Below are positions 43,334 through 51,893 of a DNA stretch of 58,880 nt, piece by piece. The position numbers and the translations under genes are program-made. The stretch comes from CAYXPG01 sp964564845 (lineage in GTDB: Bacteria > Planctomycetota > Phycisphaerae > Sedimentisphaerales > Anaerobacaceae): positions 1-58,880 of the forward strand of contig CAZMCN010000001.1 of assembly GCA_964564845.1 (NCBI GenBank), given 5' to 3'. The notes under the pieces were generated by a model that did no database searches, was not told the DNA's origin, and worked only from the letters and a program-made list of their open reading frames with translations. Each line of letters starts with the position of its first letter. The first letter of the stretch is position 1.

Positions 43334-44314
43334 CTATGATTTTACACCCTCGATTTTAAGTCTTTCACTTTCGATAATCAAATTCAGAGCCTCTTCCAGA
43401 CTTGTTCTCGGCTCCCAGCCGATTGTCTTTCGGATTCGCTCCAGGTTCGGCACCCGACGCATCATATCGTCGATAGCCCTGCCGTAGGCCGCTTCATACG
43501 GCACAAACTCCTTTATGCTTCGGCTACCCGTCATCTCAATAATTTTATCAGCGAGGCCGTCAATGCTGATTTCTTCCGTTGAGCCGATATTATAAACCTT
43601 CCCCGCAGCCTCCTCACAGCTCATAAGACCAACGATTGCTTCGACAACATCTCCAACGTAACAGAAGCATCGGCTCTGCTCTCCGCTGCCGTACACCGGA
43701 ACCGGCTCATTCCTTAACGCCCGTTGCACAAAACGAGGCACTACCATCCCGTACTGACCTGTCTGTCTCGGCCCGATTGTATTAAAAAACCTGGCAATTA
43801 CCACACCCAGTCCGTACTGATGATAAAACGCCAAACCAAGAAACTCATCTATCGCCTTGCTGCAGGCGTAAGACCAGCGAGAAAAAGTCGTGCTGCCTAA
43901 AACAATATCATCATCTTCACGAAACGGAACAGCTTCACTTTTGCCATACACCTCGCTGCTTGAAGCTATCAGAATCTTTTTACCGAACTTATTGGCCGAA
44001 TCGAGCACAACTTCGGTCCCGCCGATGTTGGTCTCTATTGTATGAACGGGCGCCTCAGCTATCAGTTTTACCCCAACTGCCGCAGCCAGATGGATAATCT
44101 CATCACATCGCTCAATGAGCCTCTCAATCAATCCTGAGTCGCGGATGTCGCCCTCTACGAAATCAAATTCGGCTTCTTTCAGAAACGCTTCAATATTTGT
44201 TAAGCTCCCCGTACTTAGATTATCAACAACCGTTATTTCTTGGCCGGCTTTCAATAATCTCTCTGAAAGATGGGACCCGATAAAGCCTGCTCCGCCTGTT
44301 ATCAAGGTTTTCAT
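43334..44314 (-). CDS. NAD-dependent sugar-nucleotide epimerase/dehydratase
   Basis: A 326-residue short-chain dehydrogenase of the extended class. Seen: KTLITGGAGFIGSHLSERLLKAG, VVDNLSTGSLTNIEAF, EGDIRDSGLIERLI, HLAAAVGVKLIAEAPVHTIETNIGGTEVVLDSA, SSEVYGKSEAVPFREDDD, and the active site RWSYACSKAIDEF, RFFNTIGPRQTGQYGMVVPRFV. Candidates are UDP-glucose 4-epimerase, a UDP-glucuronate epimerase or decarboxylase, or a dTDP-sugar dehydratase; the MVVPRFVQRAL segment recalls UDP-glucuronate-using relatives, and ugd lies nearby. The substrate cannot be fixed from sequence alone. A weak TTGTGG-17-TATTGA element lies upstream. Confidence 0.88.
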   Translation of the reverse strand: MKTLITGGAGFIGSHLSERLLKAGQEITVVDNLSTGSLTNIEAFLKEAEFDFVEGDIRDSGLIERLIERCDEIIHLAAAVGVKLIAEAPVHTIETNIGGTEVVLDSANKFGKKILIASSSEVYGKSEAVPFREDDDIVLGSTTFSRWSYACSKAIDEFLGLAFYHQYGLGVVIARFFNTIGPRQTGQYGMVVPRFVQRALRNEPVPVYGSGEQSRCFCYVGDVVEAIVGLMSCEEAAGKVYNIGSTEEISIDGLADKIIEMTGSRSIKEFVPYEAAYGRAIDDMMRRVPNLERIRKTIGWEPRTSLEEALNLIIESERLKIEGVKS

Positions 44315-44817
44315 ATAAGACCTGCTTACTAACTTACCTGTCTGGCAAAATACCTTTCAATAGCAAATAATCGATAATACCACAACTGTTCTTCTGCCGG
44401 AACCAACAATCAAACAGGCGGTATTCCTCAATAAATAGTAAATCAGCCCAGACTCCGTCCCCGTCGGCTGCCCCAAAATGCCCAGCTTACACACTCATAA
44501 AAATCCATAATCCCATTCTTCGGAGTGGATTTTGTAGCAGACCAGAAAGGCACTCACTGCCCTAAATTTCTGCGAACTGACTCCTTCTATATCATAAGTA
44601 TCGGCAAATAAAGAACATAGCTTGAGTAAAGGCACGCAGCCGTCAAGCATCAAGTGCCGATTTTATGACAAAAAATATACGCCCCTGACGCCCCATAAGT
44701 TCATACCACAGAACTTGTCAACTTCAGCCCAAATATCCTGATAACGCATCTTTTATCGGCCCTTCGACGAATTCCAGGAACACAACACTCTAATCACATT
44801 AAGTACCAACGCAGTGG
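44315..44817. other. Gene-free intergenic region
   Basis: About 500 bases between divergent genes. No reading frame with a ribosome site, no tRNA and no clear repeat was found. Apart from the promoter at its right end, I see nothing in it. Confidence 0.4.
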
Positions 44818-44846
44818 TTGATATAAAAAGCCGATTTTTGTATAGT
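44818..44846 (+). promoter_or_regulatory. Promoter of the YkgJ-family gene
   Basis: TTGATA (44818-44823) and TATAGT (44841-44846) are 17 bases apart. Predicted start is near 44853, 36 bases before the ATG at 44889. Confidence 0.65.
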
Positions 44847-44888
44847 TTACAGGTTCAGGGCAGTACCTGCCCAACAATGAATATCTAA

Positions 44889-45344
44889 ATGACCAAAAAT
44901 AAAAACAAAACGCCGTGGTATGTCGCGGGTCTGCATTTCCAATGCATCCGGTGTGGCCGATGCTGTTCCGGACCGGCAGAGGGCTACATCTGGGTTACTA
45001 AACCCCAGATTAAACTCATAGCCGACTTTCTGAAAATATCGGTCAAAAACCTGAGGCAGCAATACCTAAAGCGAGTCGGACTGCGAACAACAATCATTGA
45101 ACAGCCGGGCAGTAAAGATTGCAATTTTCTGCGAAAAGTTCAGAACCAAAAAAAATGTATGATTTACCCAGTCCGACCAACCCAGTGCAGAACCTGGCCT
45201 TTTTGGCCGAGCAACTTGACCAGTCAAAAAGCCTGGAATAAAGCCGCTCAAAAATGTCCCGGTATCAACCACGGAAAACATTACGCATCACAGGAAATTG
45301 AAAAAATAAAAAAGGATAAAAAATGGTGGCAGAATTCAAAGTAA
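44889..45344 (+). CDS. YkgJ-family cysteine-cluster protein
   Basis: A 151-residue protein with the zinc/iron-sulfur-type cysteine cluster of the YkgJ (formerly UPF0153) family. FQCIRCGRCCSGPAEGYIWVTKPQIKLIADFL supplies C-x2-C-x3-CC-type cysteines. Later, CNFLRKVQNQKKCMIYPVRPTQCRTWPFWP and CPGI complete the set. The biochemical role is unknown. The C-terminus is lysine-rich. No strong ribosome site is visible, though a promoter is. Confidence 0.9.
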   Translation: MTKNKNKTPWYVAGLHFQCIRCGRCCSGPAEGYIWVTKPQIKLIADFLKISVKNLRQQYLKRVGLRTTIIEQPGSKDCNFLRKVQNQKKCMIYPVRPTQCRTWPFWPSNLTSQKAWNKAAQKCPGINHGKHYASQEIEKIKKDKKWWQNSK

Positions 45345-45468
45345 ACCCCCGGCTCATAGCGAAAGTCGCTGAAATTTACAATCGACAGAGTTTAGCGTAT
45401 AGGGCTTAGCACTCTATACTATCCGCAATACGCTAAGCGCTGTACGCTATGAACAGCTTCACAAGCCA

Positions 45469-46407
45469 CTAATATTTGTCAACCGGCAGAGGGATTCTCT
45501 CCTGCGGCTCACACAGATTAATATATTTAACGTTATTTTGCAGTGAGCCGTATTCCTTGTAATGGCCGTAAAGCCGGGCAATTTTTTCCTCATCCGGCAC
45601 TTCGAGGTGTCGCTGCCAGCTGCCCATCTCTGCCCCCCAGATAATCTCCGTCCTGTCCCTGGCATACAGGATGATATGTGCTGCCCTGCTGTTTTGCCGG
45701 CCTCGGAAATTGCTCACATCAATACTGTCAATTTCATAAAGTAACGGTTTTACAGAAGTGTCAATTCGGTCTCTTTGGTCCAGCAACGCCAGTATTTCCA
45801 ACGCCGCTGCAAGGTCGTTTCCTCGGCACACCTCACCCGGATGTGGTGTTCTGAATGTAGCTGACAAACCCTTCACTTTTACTATCGGCAGTTCAGACAT
45901 CGCAACAAAATCCAGCACAACCATCTCGGCATCAACATAATAAGGCTCTCGAAGCCCCGTTTTTACCATTGCAAGGGGCTTTCGCCATCTGCCTCGGATT
46001 TCGATAATGTCATGAGCAACCTGCACCTTAACATCGGCGAGCCAGGCAACCAGAGACTCAACGTTTTTCTGCACCGATTCAGCAGCATCTTCATCAACTC
46101 TCAAATCCTCGCCATCGGCAATTGCCGCCGCATAAATCTTTCGTTCCAGCTCCTCATTAACCCACCAGGGAACACCCGCCAATCTCAACCCGACCGCTCC
46201 GCCGGACGCCGGAACCGTCTCTTTCACATATCTGCTTAAAAATAAAATACCTGCTGCCGCCCCTGCAAGAACAATGATTACCGCTGATACTTTCAATGCG
46301 GCTTTCAAACCCGAAGCAGACAAAACCGACCTTAGCCTGCTCCTGCGCTTCGACTTGCCAAGCTTGAGCGATACTTTTTTCCTTTTACTTTTTCTTCTTC
46401 TGGCCAC
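45469..46407 (-). CDS. ftsQ: FtsQ/DivIB-like cell-division protein
   Basis: A 312-residue protein with a very basic cytoplasmic N-terminus (about 1-35), a single membrane segment (VSAVIIVLAGAAAGILFLSRYV, about 40-60) and a periplasmic part. The region around 75-140 (VPWWVNEELERKIYAAAIA ... VQVAHDIIEIRGRWRKPLAMV) resembles a POTRA domain followed by the beta domain (YYVDAEMVVLD). Overall similarity to FtsQ is weak, and the call leans on position just after ddl, the classical dcw order. FtsQ bridges early and late divisome proteins. Start is GTG without an obvious ribosome site. Confidence 0.65.
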   Translation of the reverse strand: MARRRKSKRKKVSLKLGKSKRRSRLRSVLSASGLKAALKVSAVIIVLAGAAAGILFLSRYVKETVPASGGAVGLRLAGVPWWVNEELERKIYAAAIADGEDLRVDEDAAESVQKNVESLVAWLADVKVQVAHDIIEIRGRWRKPLAMVKTGLREPYYVDAEMVVLDFVAMSELPIVKVKGLSATFRTPHPGEVCRGNDLAAALEILALLDQRDRIDTSVKPLLYEIDSIDVSNFRGRQNSRAAHIILYARDRTEIIWGAEMGSWQRHLEVPDEEKIARLYGHYKEYGSLQNNVKYINLCEPQERIPLPVDKY

Positions 46408-46482
46408 TGACTATCTCGTATATCACATTGTGTATTTCCTGCGCTAAAACTTATCCACTGCACGTTATCATCTTTTTATCTT

Positions 46483-47475
46483 TCACGGGTTCCCCGAACG
46501 CATTACTTTGCGTTTGGTTGCCCTCAGCGCCGCCTCAACAATTCTTACACACAAATCGCTCATCGAGAGCCCCGCCTTTGCTGCCGCCATCGGCAGCAGG
46601 GAATGGCTCGTAAATCCTGGTATGGTATTGACCTCCAGTGCATAGGCGACCTGGTCGTCGCCGAGAACAAAATCGACCCGACCGAAGTCCTTGCAGCCGA
46701 GTACGCCGAAACATGCAAGGGCATCCGCCTTGATCCTTGCCGACAGCCCCGCATCCTTAATCGTATCGAAAAGAAACTCCGTTCGTTCATCGATGTACTT
46801 TGCCCGATAGCTGTAGAACGCTTCTTTGGGTCTTATCTCAATAATCGGCAGTGCCTCGCCGCAAAGAATACCGACAGTTATTTCCCGCCCAGCTATAAAT
46901 CCCTCTATCATACAATCACCGAATTCTGCCAGTGTTTTCTGAGCAACTGCCGTCACTTCTTGACTGTCCCTGATAATTCTGACACCAACGCTGCTTCCCT
47001 CTTTTATGGGTTTTACCACATAACTTTTCCCAGACTGTTGTAATTCTTTCTCAAGTTCCTGCACGTCGCTGTCACAATTGAAATCAACCCAGGCCGGTGT
47101 GTGTACGTCCACTTGTCTAAAAGCTTTCTTGCTTGCAATTTTGTCGAACGCTAATTTACTCGCCGCCGGCCCGCTGCCCGTATAGAGAAGTGCTCTGTCC
47201 TCCAGTATCTGCTGCAACCGGCCGTCTTCACCGAATTTGCCGTGCAGTGCAATAAAGAATACATCAATACTCTCATCTTCGAGAACACTCAGATTGTCCG
47301 GCCAAATATCGCCAATCTCCACTCTCAAGCCGGCCTCTTTTAACCCCTGCGCAATACATTCACCGCTCTGGATACTAACCTCGCGTTCGCTGCCAACACC
47401 GCCGGCAAGAACAGCAACTTTCAACTTGCTGTTTACCGCCGGCCTTTGAGAGTTGGATGAAGATTTGATGGTCAT
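46483..47475 (-). CDS. ddl: D-alanine--D-alanine ligase
   Basis: ATP-grasp enzyme that makes D-Ala-D-Ala for peptidoglycan. Seen: KVAVLAGGVGSEREVSIQSGECIAQGL, FIALHGKFGEDGRLQQILEDRALLYTGSG, SKLAFDKIASKKAFR, YVVKPIKEGSSVGVRII, MIEGFIAGREITVGIL, KDFGRVDFVLGDDQVAYALEVNTIPGFTSHSLLPMAAAKAG. All are normal. The last residues (KRKVMRSGNP) are encoded by a copy of the dispersed hairpin repeat, so the C-terminal tail may have been replaced by repeat insertion. The start of the frame (MTIKSSSNSQRPAVNS) is unlike the family; initiation could be further in. Confidence 0.95.
   Translation of the reverse strand: MTIKSSSNSQRPAVNSKLKVAVLAGGVGSEREVSIQSGECIAQGLKEAGLRVEIGDIWPDNLSVLEDESIDVFFIALHGKFGEDGRLQQILEDRALLYTGSGPAASKLAFDKIASKKAFRQVDVHTPAWVDFNCDSDVQELEKELQQSGKSYVVKPIKEGSSVGVRIIRDSQEVTAVAQKTLAEFGDCMIEGFIAGREITVGILCGEALPIIEIRPKEAFYSYRAKYIDERTEFLFDTIKDAGLSARIKADALACFGVLGCKDFGRVDFVLGDDQVAYALEVNTIPGFTSHSLLPMAAAKAGLSMSDLCVRIVEAALRATKRKVMRSGNP
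46488..46523 (+). repeat. Dispersed hairpin repeat, copy 3 (inside the 3' end of ddl)
   Basis: GGTTCCCCGAACGCATTACTTTGCGTTTGG-type text on the plus strand, the inverse of copies at 10098 and 13707. Stem AACGC/GCGTT with an 8-base loop. It encodes the last residues of Ddl on the other strand. Confidence 0.65.
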
Positions 47476-47516
47476 TTTACCATTTTAATATATAAAATCT
47501 TTTTTATCTTATCGTA

Positions 47517-47642
47517 TAGCTCTGCCACAGGTAAGAAGTTAAACTAATTGCCGACGTAGTCGGCTTCAACTAACGAGTTCCGATTCACCAGCGACGAACG
47601 ACGCTCAAACTGTTCCGTTTCAAAGAAACGGTCGGCTTGAGC
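47517..47642 (+). repeat. 17-base word copy C plus tandem hairpins between ddl and murB
   Basis: TAGCTCTGCCACAGGTA (47517-47533) is identical to 14769-14785. It is followed by hairpin GCCGAC-GTA-GTCGGC (47550-47564) and a nested hairpin with outer arms GCTCAA (47603-47608)/TTGAGC (47637-47642) and perfect inner CCGTTTC-AAA-GAAACGG (47615-47631). It could be a mobile repeat or an mRNA-structure element in the mur-ddl transcript. Confidence 0.6.
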
Positions 47643-47710
47643 ATTATTGCTTATATCACACCGTACGTTTCTTTTTACGCGATAAACATCACATCCGAAG
47701 CACGACCGGT

Positions 47711-48592
47711 TCAATTCCAGATTTCAATCTCAAGTTCCAGCTCAATGCCGAATTGCTCCTGCACACGCCCCCTTACCGCATCTATAAGTCTCATAACGTC
47801 CCGGCTTTTGCACCCCTCACCAGCGATTATGAAATTTGCATGCTTTTCGCTGACAACCGCTCCTCCGATTTGCAGGCCCTTCAGCCCGGCCCTGTCGATA
47901 AGAGCTCCGGCAGAAACACCTCGGGGGTTCTTGAATATGCAGCCGGAATTCTTCGAATTCAATGGCTGATTGTTCTTCTTATATATCCATATCTCTTTTA
48001 CCGTTCGCATAATTTGTTCAGGGTCACCGCTCAGAAGTTTCATATCAGCGCCGAGAATAAATTTGGCGGTAATATTTGTTCGCCGATAATCGAATATCAA
48101 CTCCGGCTTACTCATCTCGAAAACACTGCCCTTATGGTCCATCACCCTGACGGTTTCCACCGCCGAGCCGATATCGCCGAAGTTACCGCCTGCATTCATT
48201 CTTATTGCTCCCCCCACCGAACCGGGTATCCCCGTCAGCGACTCAAGACCCGAAAGACCTTCCTGAACACAACTCAATACCAGTTTGCTCAATTCCACTC
48301 CCGCCCAGGCGCTCAATCGCTCTCCCTCAAATTGTATCTGTGCGAACTGGTCCGATTCGAGTTTTATCACCGCCGCCCGCAGACCGTCGTCGTTTATCAG
48401 CAGATTCGAGCCAAAGCCCATCACATAAATCTGGACGTTATTTTCGTTACATCGCTGAACCACTTCCGTAAGCTGTTCAACGGTTTTAGGCCTGATAAAA
48501 TAATCCGCAGGCCCGCCAAGACCGTACCACGTCCGCTTAGACAACAGGTAATCGGTCTCAACTATCTTCTCTAAGCCACTGAATATATTCAT
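47711..48592 (-). CDS. murB: UDP-N-acetylenolpyruvoylglucosamine reductase MurB
   Basis: FAD/NADPH enzyme that makes UDP-MurNAc. Seen: RTWYGLGGPADYFIRPKTVEQLTEVV, VYVMGFGSNLLINDDGL-like text (IYVMGFGSNLLINDDGLRAAVIKL), LTGIPGSVGGAIRMNAGGNFGDIGSAVETV, RRTNIT and SGCIFKNPRGVSAGALIDRAGLKG with the catalytic Ser. This is the shorter type II MurB form. The start at 48592 has GGAAGG seven bases upstream and overlaps the murC end by 35 bases, so the two are translationally coupled. Confidence 0.97.
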   Translation of the reverse strand: MNIFSGLEKIVETDYLLSKRTWYGLGGPADYFIRPKTVEQLTEVVQRCNENNVQIYVMGFGSNLLINDDGLRAAVIKLESDQFAQIQFEGERLSAWAGVELSKLVLSCVQEGLSGLESLTGIPGSVGGAIRMNAGGNFGDIGSAVETVRVMDHKGSVFEMSKPELIFDYRRTNITAKFILGADMKLLSGDPEQIMRTVKEIWIYKKNNQPLNSKNSGCIFKNPRGVSAGALIDRAGLKGLQIGGAVVSEKHANFIIAGEGCKSRDVMRLIDAVRGRVQEQFGIELELEIEIWN

Positions 48593-50015
48593 CTGACACC
48601 TTCCAGACATCCCCCGCACCCATTGTAACCGCCAAATCTCCCGCCCTTACATTTTTCTTCAGATAATCGCAAATCGGACCAAAACCCTCGATAAATACCG
48701 CCTCTGCGCCGTTGTCTCGAATTCGCTCAACCAATTTTGCCGAATCAATTTCCTTCTTCGCCTCTTGTGTATCTCTGACGAAATAAATCTCCGGCACTAT
48801 TGTTACATCGGCAAGCTTAAAGCTTTCTGCAAAATCTTCAAGTAAAAATCTTGTTCTGCTGTACTGATGGGGCTGAAAAATACACCAGAGCCGCCTCGGT
48901 GAATATCTTTGACGTATCGCCGCCAGCGAAGCCCTTATCTCCGTTGGGTGGTGCGCATAATCATCGATAATTGTAACACCCCGGAACTTTCCTTTGAGCG
49001 TCAGCCGACGGTCGATACCTGTAAAACCACCTAACAATTCAAGTATCTCTTTAGACCCTGCCCCTGTATTGACCGACATAGACACCACCGCCAGAGCGTT
49101 TAAGATATTGTGCTCTCCCGGCAGCGATATCCTCGTTGCCCCCAGTAGCTCACCGTTATGATAAACGTCAAACCAATAAAGCCCGTCAATCAAACGCATA
49201 TTCTCAGCGCAGAAATTGCAGCTTGAATCAAGCCCAAATGTCTCACATCGCAAATCAGCAGCCAATCCTTTAATTATTCTCGCCACGTTCGAATCCGTAC
49301 CATTGCTGATTAACACACCGCCCGGCGGCAGCCCGCCGGCAAACTCGCCAAATGCCTCAACTATCTCATTCTCGTCCTTATAGTAATCAAGGTGGTCGGC
49401 CTCAATATTCAGTATGCAGGCGACTTTCGGCCTTAAATTCAGAAAGCTCCTGTCGTACTCACAGGCCTCAGCGATGAAATAATTGCTCTGGCCCACCCCC
49501 GACGAACTGCCCAACTGCGTAACCTCAGCCCCAATGATAAAATTGACATCAATGCCCGCTGCTTTGAGACAATATGTCAGCCATCCGCTTGTTGTGCTTT
49601 TGCCGTGAGTGCCGGCTACGGCTATGCCGTCATAGCGGCCCATCAACTCTCCCAGCATTTCAGCGTATTTATAGATTTTCAAACCTCTTTTGCACGCCAG
49701 CTTCAATTCGGGATTGTCTTGCTTTATAGCTGCTGAGATAACAACCGCGTCGGTTTGTTTGATGAGGTTATCACCGCTATGACCGATTTTAATGTCAGCA
49801 CCTGCCTGGCACAGTTTGTTTGTAATGGGGGTTCGTTCCTGGTCCGAGCCGGTAACAATTGCTTCATTTCTCAGTAGAAGCCGCGCCAGACCGCTCATCC
49901 CGATACCGCCTGCACCGATAAAGTGAAACCTTTTCCCCGCAACACCTACTTTGCTGGTTGTATCTAATGCTTCATATCTGTGAGCAGATCCTGTTCTGTT
50001 TTGGATATTTGGCAT
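48558..50015 (-). CDS. murC: UDP-N-acetylmuramate--L-alanine ligase MurC
   Basis: Adds L-Ala to UDP-MurNAc. A 485-residue Mur ligase. Seen: RFHFIGAGGIGMSGLARLLL, VVISAAIKQDNPEL, IAVAGTHGKSTTSGWLTYCL (ATP P-loop), YFIAEACEYDRSFLNLRPKVACILNIEADHLDYY, GVTIIDDYAHHPTEIRASL and IFQPHQYSRTRFL. The first 25 residues (MPNIQNRTGSAHRYEALDTTSK) are not family-like and come partly from the spacer-type text found around this region. Translationally coupled to murB. Confidence 0.97.
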   Translation of the reverse strand: MPNIQNRTGSAHRYEALDTTSKVGVAGKRFHFIGAGGIGMSGLARLLLRNEAIVTGSDQERTPITNKLCQAGADIKIGHSGDNLIKQTDAVVISAAIKQDNPELKLACKRGLKIYKYAEMLGELMGRYDGIAVAGTHGKSTTSGWLTYCLKAAGIDVNFIIGAEVTQLGSSSGVGQSNYFIAEACEYDRSFLNLRPKVACILNIEADHLDYYKDENEIVEAFGEFAGGLPPGGVLISNGTDSNVARIIKGLAADLRCETFGLDSSCNFCAENMRLIDGLYWFDVYHNGELLGATRISLPGEHNILNALAVVSMSVNTGAGSKEILELLGGFTGIDRRLTLKGKFRGVTIIDDYAHHPTEIRASLAAIRQRYSPRRLWCIFQPHQYSRTRFLLEDFAESFKLADVTIVPEIYFVRDTQEAKKEIDSAKLVERIRDNGAEAVFIEGFGPICDYLKKNVRAGDLAVTMGAGDVWKVSDEYIQWLREDS

Positions 50016-50129
50016 TTAAATTCCGAATCTGCCTCGGATTTCGATATTCGAATTTCGTATTTACACCGTTGATGGCAGTGTATCACACCGAAGGGCAGAA
50101 AAAAAGAAAAAAGGCCAAATTGTACTAAT

Positions 50130-50345
50130 CTACTTTTCTGCCTTATCAACAGCATACTCAAGCAAATCCCCAGGCGTGCAGTTCAATACCTTGCACAGGG
50201 TACTCAAAGTGGAAAACCGAATAGCGCGGGCTTTGTTGGTTTTGAGAATCGAGAGATTGTTGACCGCCAGCCCCGTTGCCTCAGCTAAATCCTTAAGTTT
50301 CATCCGCCGGTCCAAAAGAACATAATCAAGCCGGATATTAATCAT
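50130..50345 (-). CDS. Small XRE-family (Cro/C1-type) transcriptional regulator
   Basis: A 71-residue helix-turn-helix protein: INIRLDYVLLDRRMKLKDLAEATGLAVNNLSILKTNKARAIRFSTLSTLCKVLNCTPGDLLEY, the compact YozG-type form. AGGAGA precedes the ATG at 50345, so I prefer it over a longer frame. It lies 13 bases after a DUF2975 gene in the same direction. DUF2975/YozG pairs are common, and the regulator is thought to control, or be linked to, its membrane partner; unproven here. Confidence 0.9.
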   Translation of the reverse strand: MINIRLDYVLLDRRMKLKDLAEATGLAVNNLSILKTNKARAIRFSTLSTLCKVLNCTPGDLLEYAVDKAEK

Positions 50346-50358
50346 TTCACAATCTCCT

Positions 50359-50899
50359 TTAGACCAGCGTTTTTGACTCTTCAATAACAGGCATAACCCG
50401 CCGCAGAGCCTGGGCCAAAGCAATGATAATCAGGACCTTCGCAGCAACGGGAACCACTAACGGCTGGATGAACAGGATGCCTCCGTCTCCTCGGCCTTCA
50501 AATATAATACTCTGCCAAAAATAATATTGCAGAATTGCCTTGCCAATAACAAGCACGGCGAATACATACAGAATGTACCGGCTGTGTTGCAGAAGCCAGC
50601 TTAGCTTGCTCTTATCGGCAATAAGGTAACCGATAAGCTGTGCGACAATAAGTGCAATAAGGGCGGGAAACAAAAACTCGAAAACAAAAGACGAAGTTGA
50701 GTAGATAACATTTTTGAGTGTATGTGGCCAGCGAAGTTCACCCGCAGCATCCGACACAGCCAGGATGCAGAGCACATATAGTAAGAACCAAACGGTCCCG
50801 CCCGCAAATTAGCACCCAGCCAACGATTCGTGCCGCAATATAGTAGAATCTCAACAAGCCTTTGTTTTCTTTAACAAACTCATTCATAATACTATTCAT
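50359..50899 (-). pseudogene. DUF2975 membrane protein, frameshifted
   Basis: The downstream frame (LCILAVSDAAGELRWPH..., four hydrophobic segments, to the stop at 50359) lacks a usual N-terminus. The missing part is found just upstream in another frame: from an ATG at 50899 (or 50887) it reads MNEFVKENKGLLRFYYIAARIVGWVLICG. It then needs a one-base shift at the run TGCGGGCGGGACC (about 50795-50805) to continue GTVWFLLYVLCILAV. Joined, it gives a normal DUF2975 protein of about 180 residues. The ATG at 50899 follows AAGGTGG. This is either a real recent frameshift or a sequencing/assembly error in a G-rich stretch. Confidence 0.8.
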
Positions 50900-51105
50900 C
50901 CCTATCACCACCTTGAATTACGCAAATATGATGTAATAATTAACGGCTATCGTTGATTTGCCAACAAAAAATAAAATTTTTTCAGAAACTTTCAAGGTGC
51001 TGTGTGAGAGCAGAAAAGGGGGAAATCCCCACAGAGAATGTAGTTTTCAACCGCAAAGCTGCTTTCTTACGCAATACGATATACGCACAACGCAATACGA
51101 AAATT

Positions 51106-51855
51106 TTACCATTGCGCTTCAACGTATGGCCCCAGTGAACCTTTCGCACCGGGCCTGGGACGGGATTTGAGAATAGCCTCTGCAATCGCAATATCGCCCG
51201 GCTGCGTAATTTTGATGTTCGATGAATCGGCCTCGACAATTGACACTTCACGACCCAACGCTTCGACGAGTTGAGAATCATCGCTGATTGTATCTTTATC
51301 GAGTTTATTCAGGTTGCTGTATGCCTTTTTGAGCAGGTCGGTCTTGAAGACCTGCGGCGTCTGTGCTTCATACAGCCCCCATCGCTCAACAGTCTTTATT
51401 ATCACATTGTCTTTGACCTCTTTTATTGTTGCAACTACCGGAGAGGCCAGTATTGCCGCACCGCTTTTTGCCGCCTCAGCAAAGCAGTCATCAACCCATT
51501 TTTCTGTTACACAGCACCGCACAGCATCGTGGATGGCTACAAGCTCTATTGTCTCGCCGACCAATTCCAGCCCTTTTGCAACCGTATCAAAACGCTCATC
51601 TCCGCCAATATACGTCTTCACGTTAAAAAACTTCAAATTAGCCCCCCACTTGACATTCACCAACTCTTGGTCTTCGCTCGCTATCGCCAGCAGTATTTGC
51701 TTCACGTCATCTCTATCGGAGAAAAGCTCGACACTGCGCAGAAATGCCGCCCGCCCGGCCACATCAACGAACGGCTTCTTTCTTTTGCCGCCGAAGCGCC
51801 TGCTTTTACCAGCCGCACATATTATCACTGCAACACTGTGATTTCCGATTTGCAA
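51106..51855 (-). CDS. ispD: 2-C-methyl-D-erythritol 4-phosphate cytidylyltransferase IspD
   Basis: Third enzyme of the MEP isoprenoid pathway. Seen: VAVIICAAGKSRRFGGKRKKPFVDVAGRAAFLRSVELF (nucleotide-binding loop), YIGGDERFDTVAKGLELV, VAIHDAVRCCVTEKWVDDCF, VVATIKEV and LYEAQTPQVFKTDLLKKAY, TISDDSQLVEALG. Length about 249. I place the start at TTG 51855, which has GAAGG upstream; an in-frame TTG at 51876 has none. The 5' coding text is spacer-like (AAAATTGCAAATCGG...), so the original start may have been lost or replaced. Confidence 0.94.
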   Translation of the reverse strand: MQIGNHSVAVIICAAGKSRRFGGKRKKPFVDVAGRAAFLRSVELFSDRDDVKQILLAIASEDQELVNVKWGANLKFFNVKTYIGGDERFDTVAKGLELVGETIELVAIHDAVRCCVTEKWVDDCFAEAAKSGAAILASPVVATIKEVKDNVIIKTVERWGLYEAQTPQVFKTDLLKKAYSNLNKLDKDTISDDSQLVEALGREVSIVEADSSNIKITQPGDIAIAEAILKSRPRPGAKGSLGPYVEAQW

Positions 51856-51893
51856 TTTTCGACCTTCAATTTTCAACAGTCAATAGAAAATAG

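Noticed and set aside
47753..48574. Plus-strand 273-codon open frame
   Set aside because: Antisense shadow of murB.
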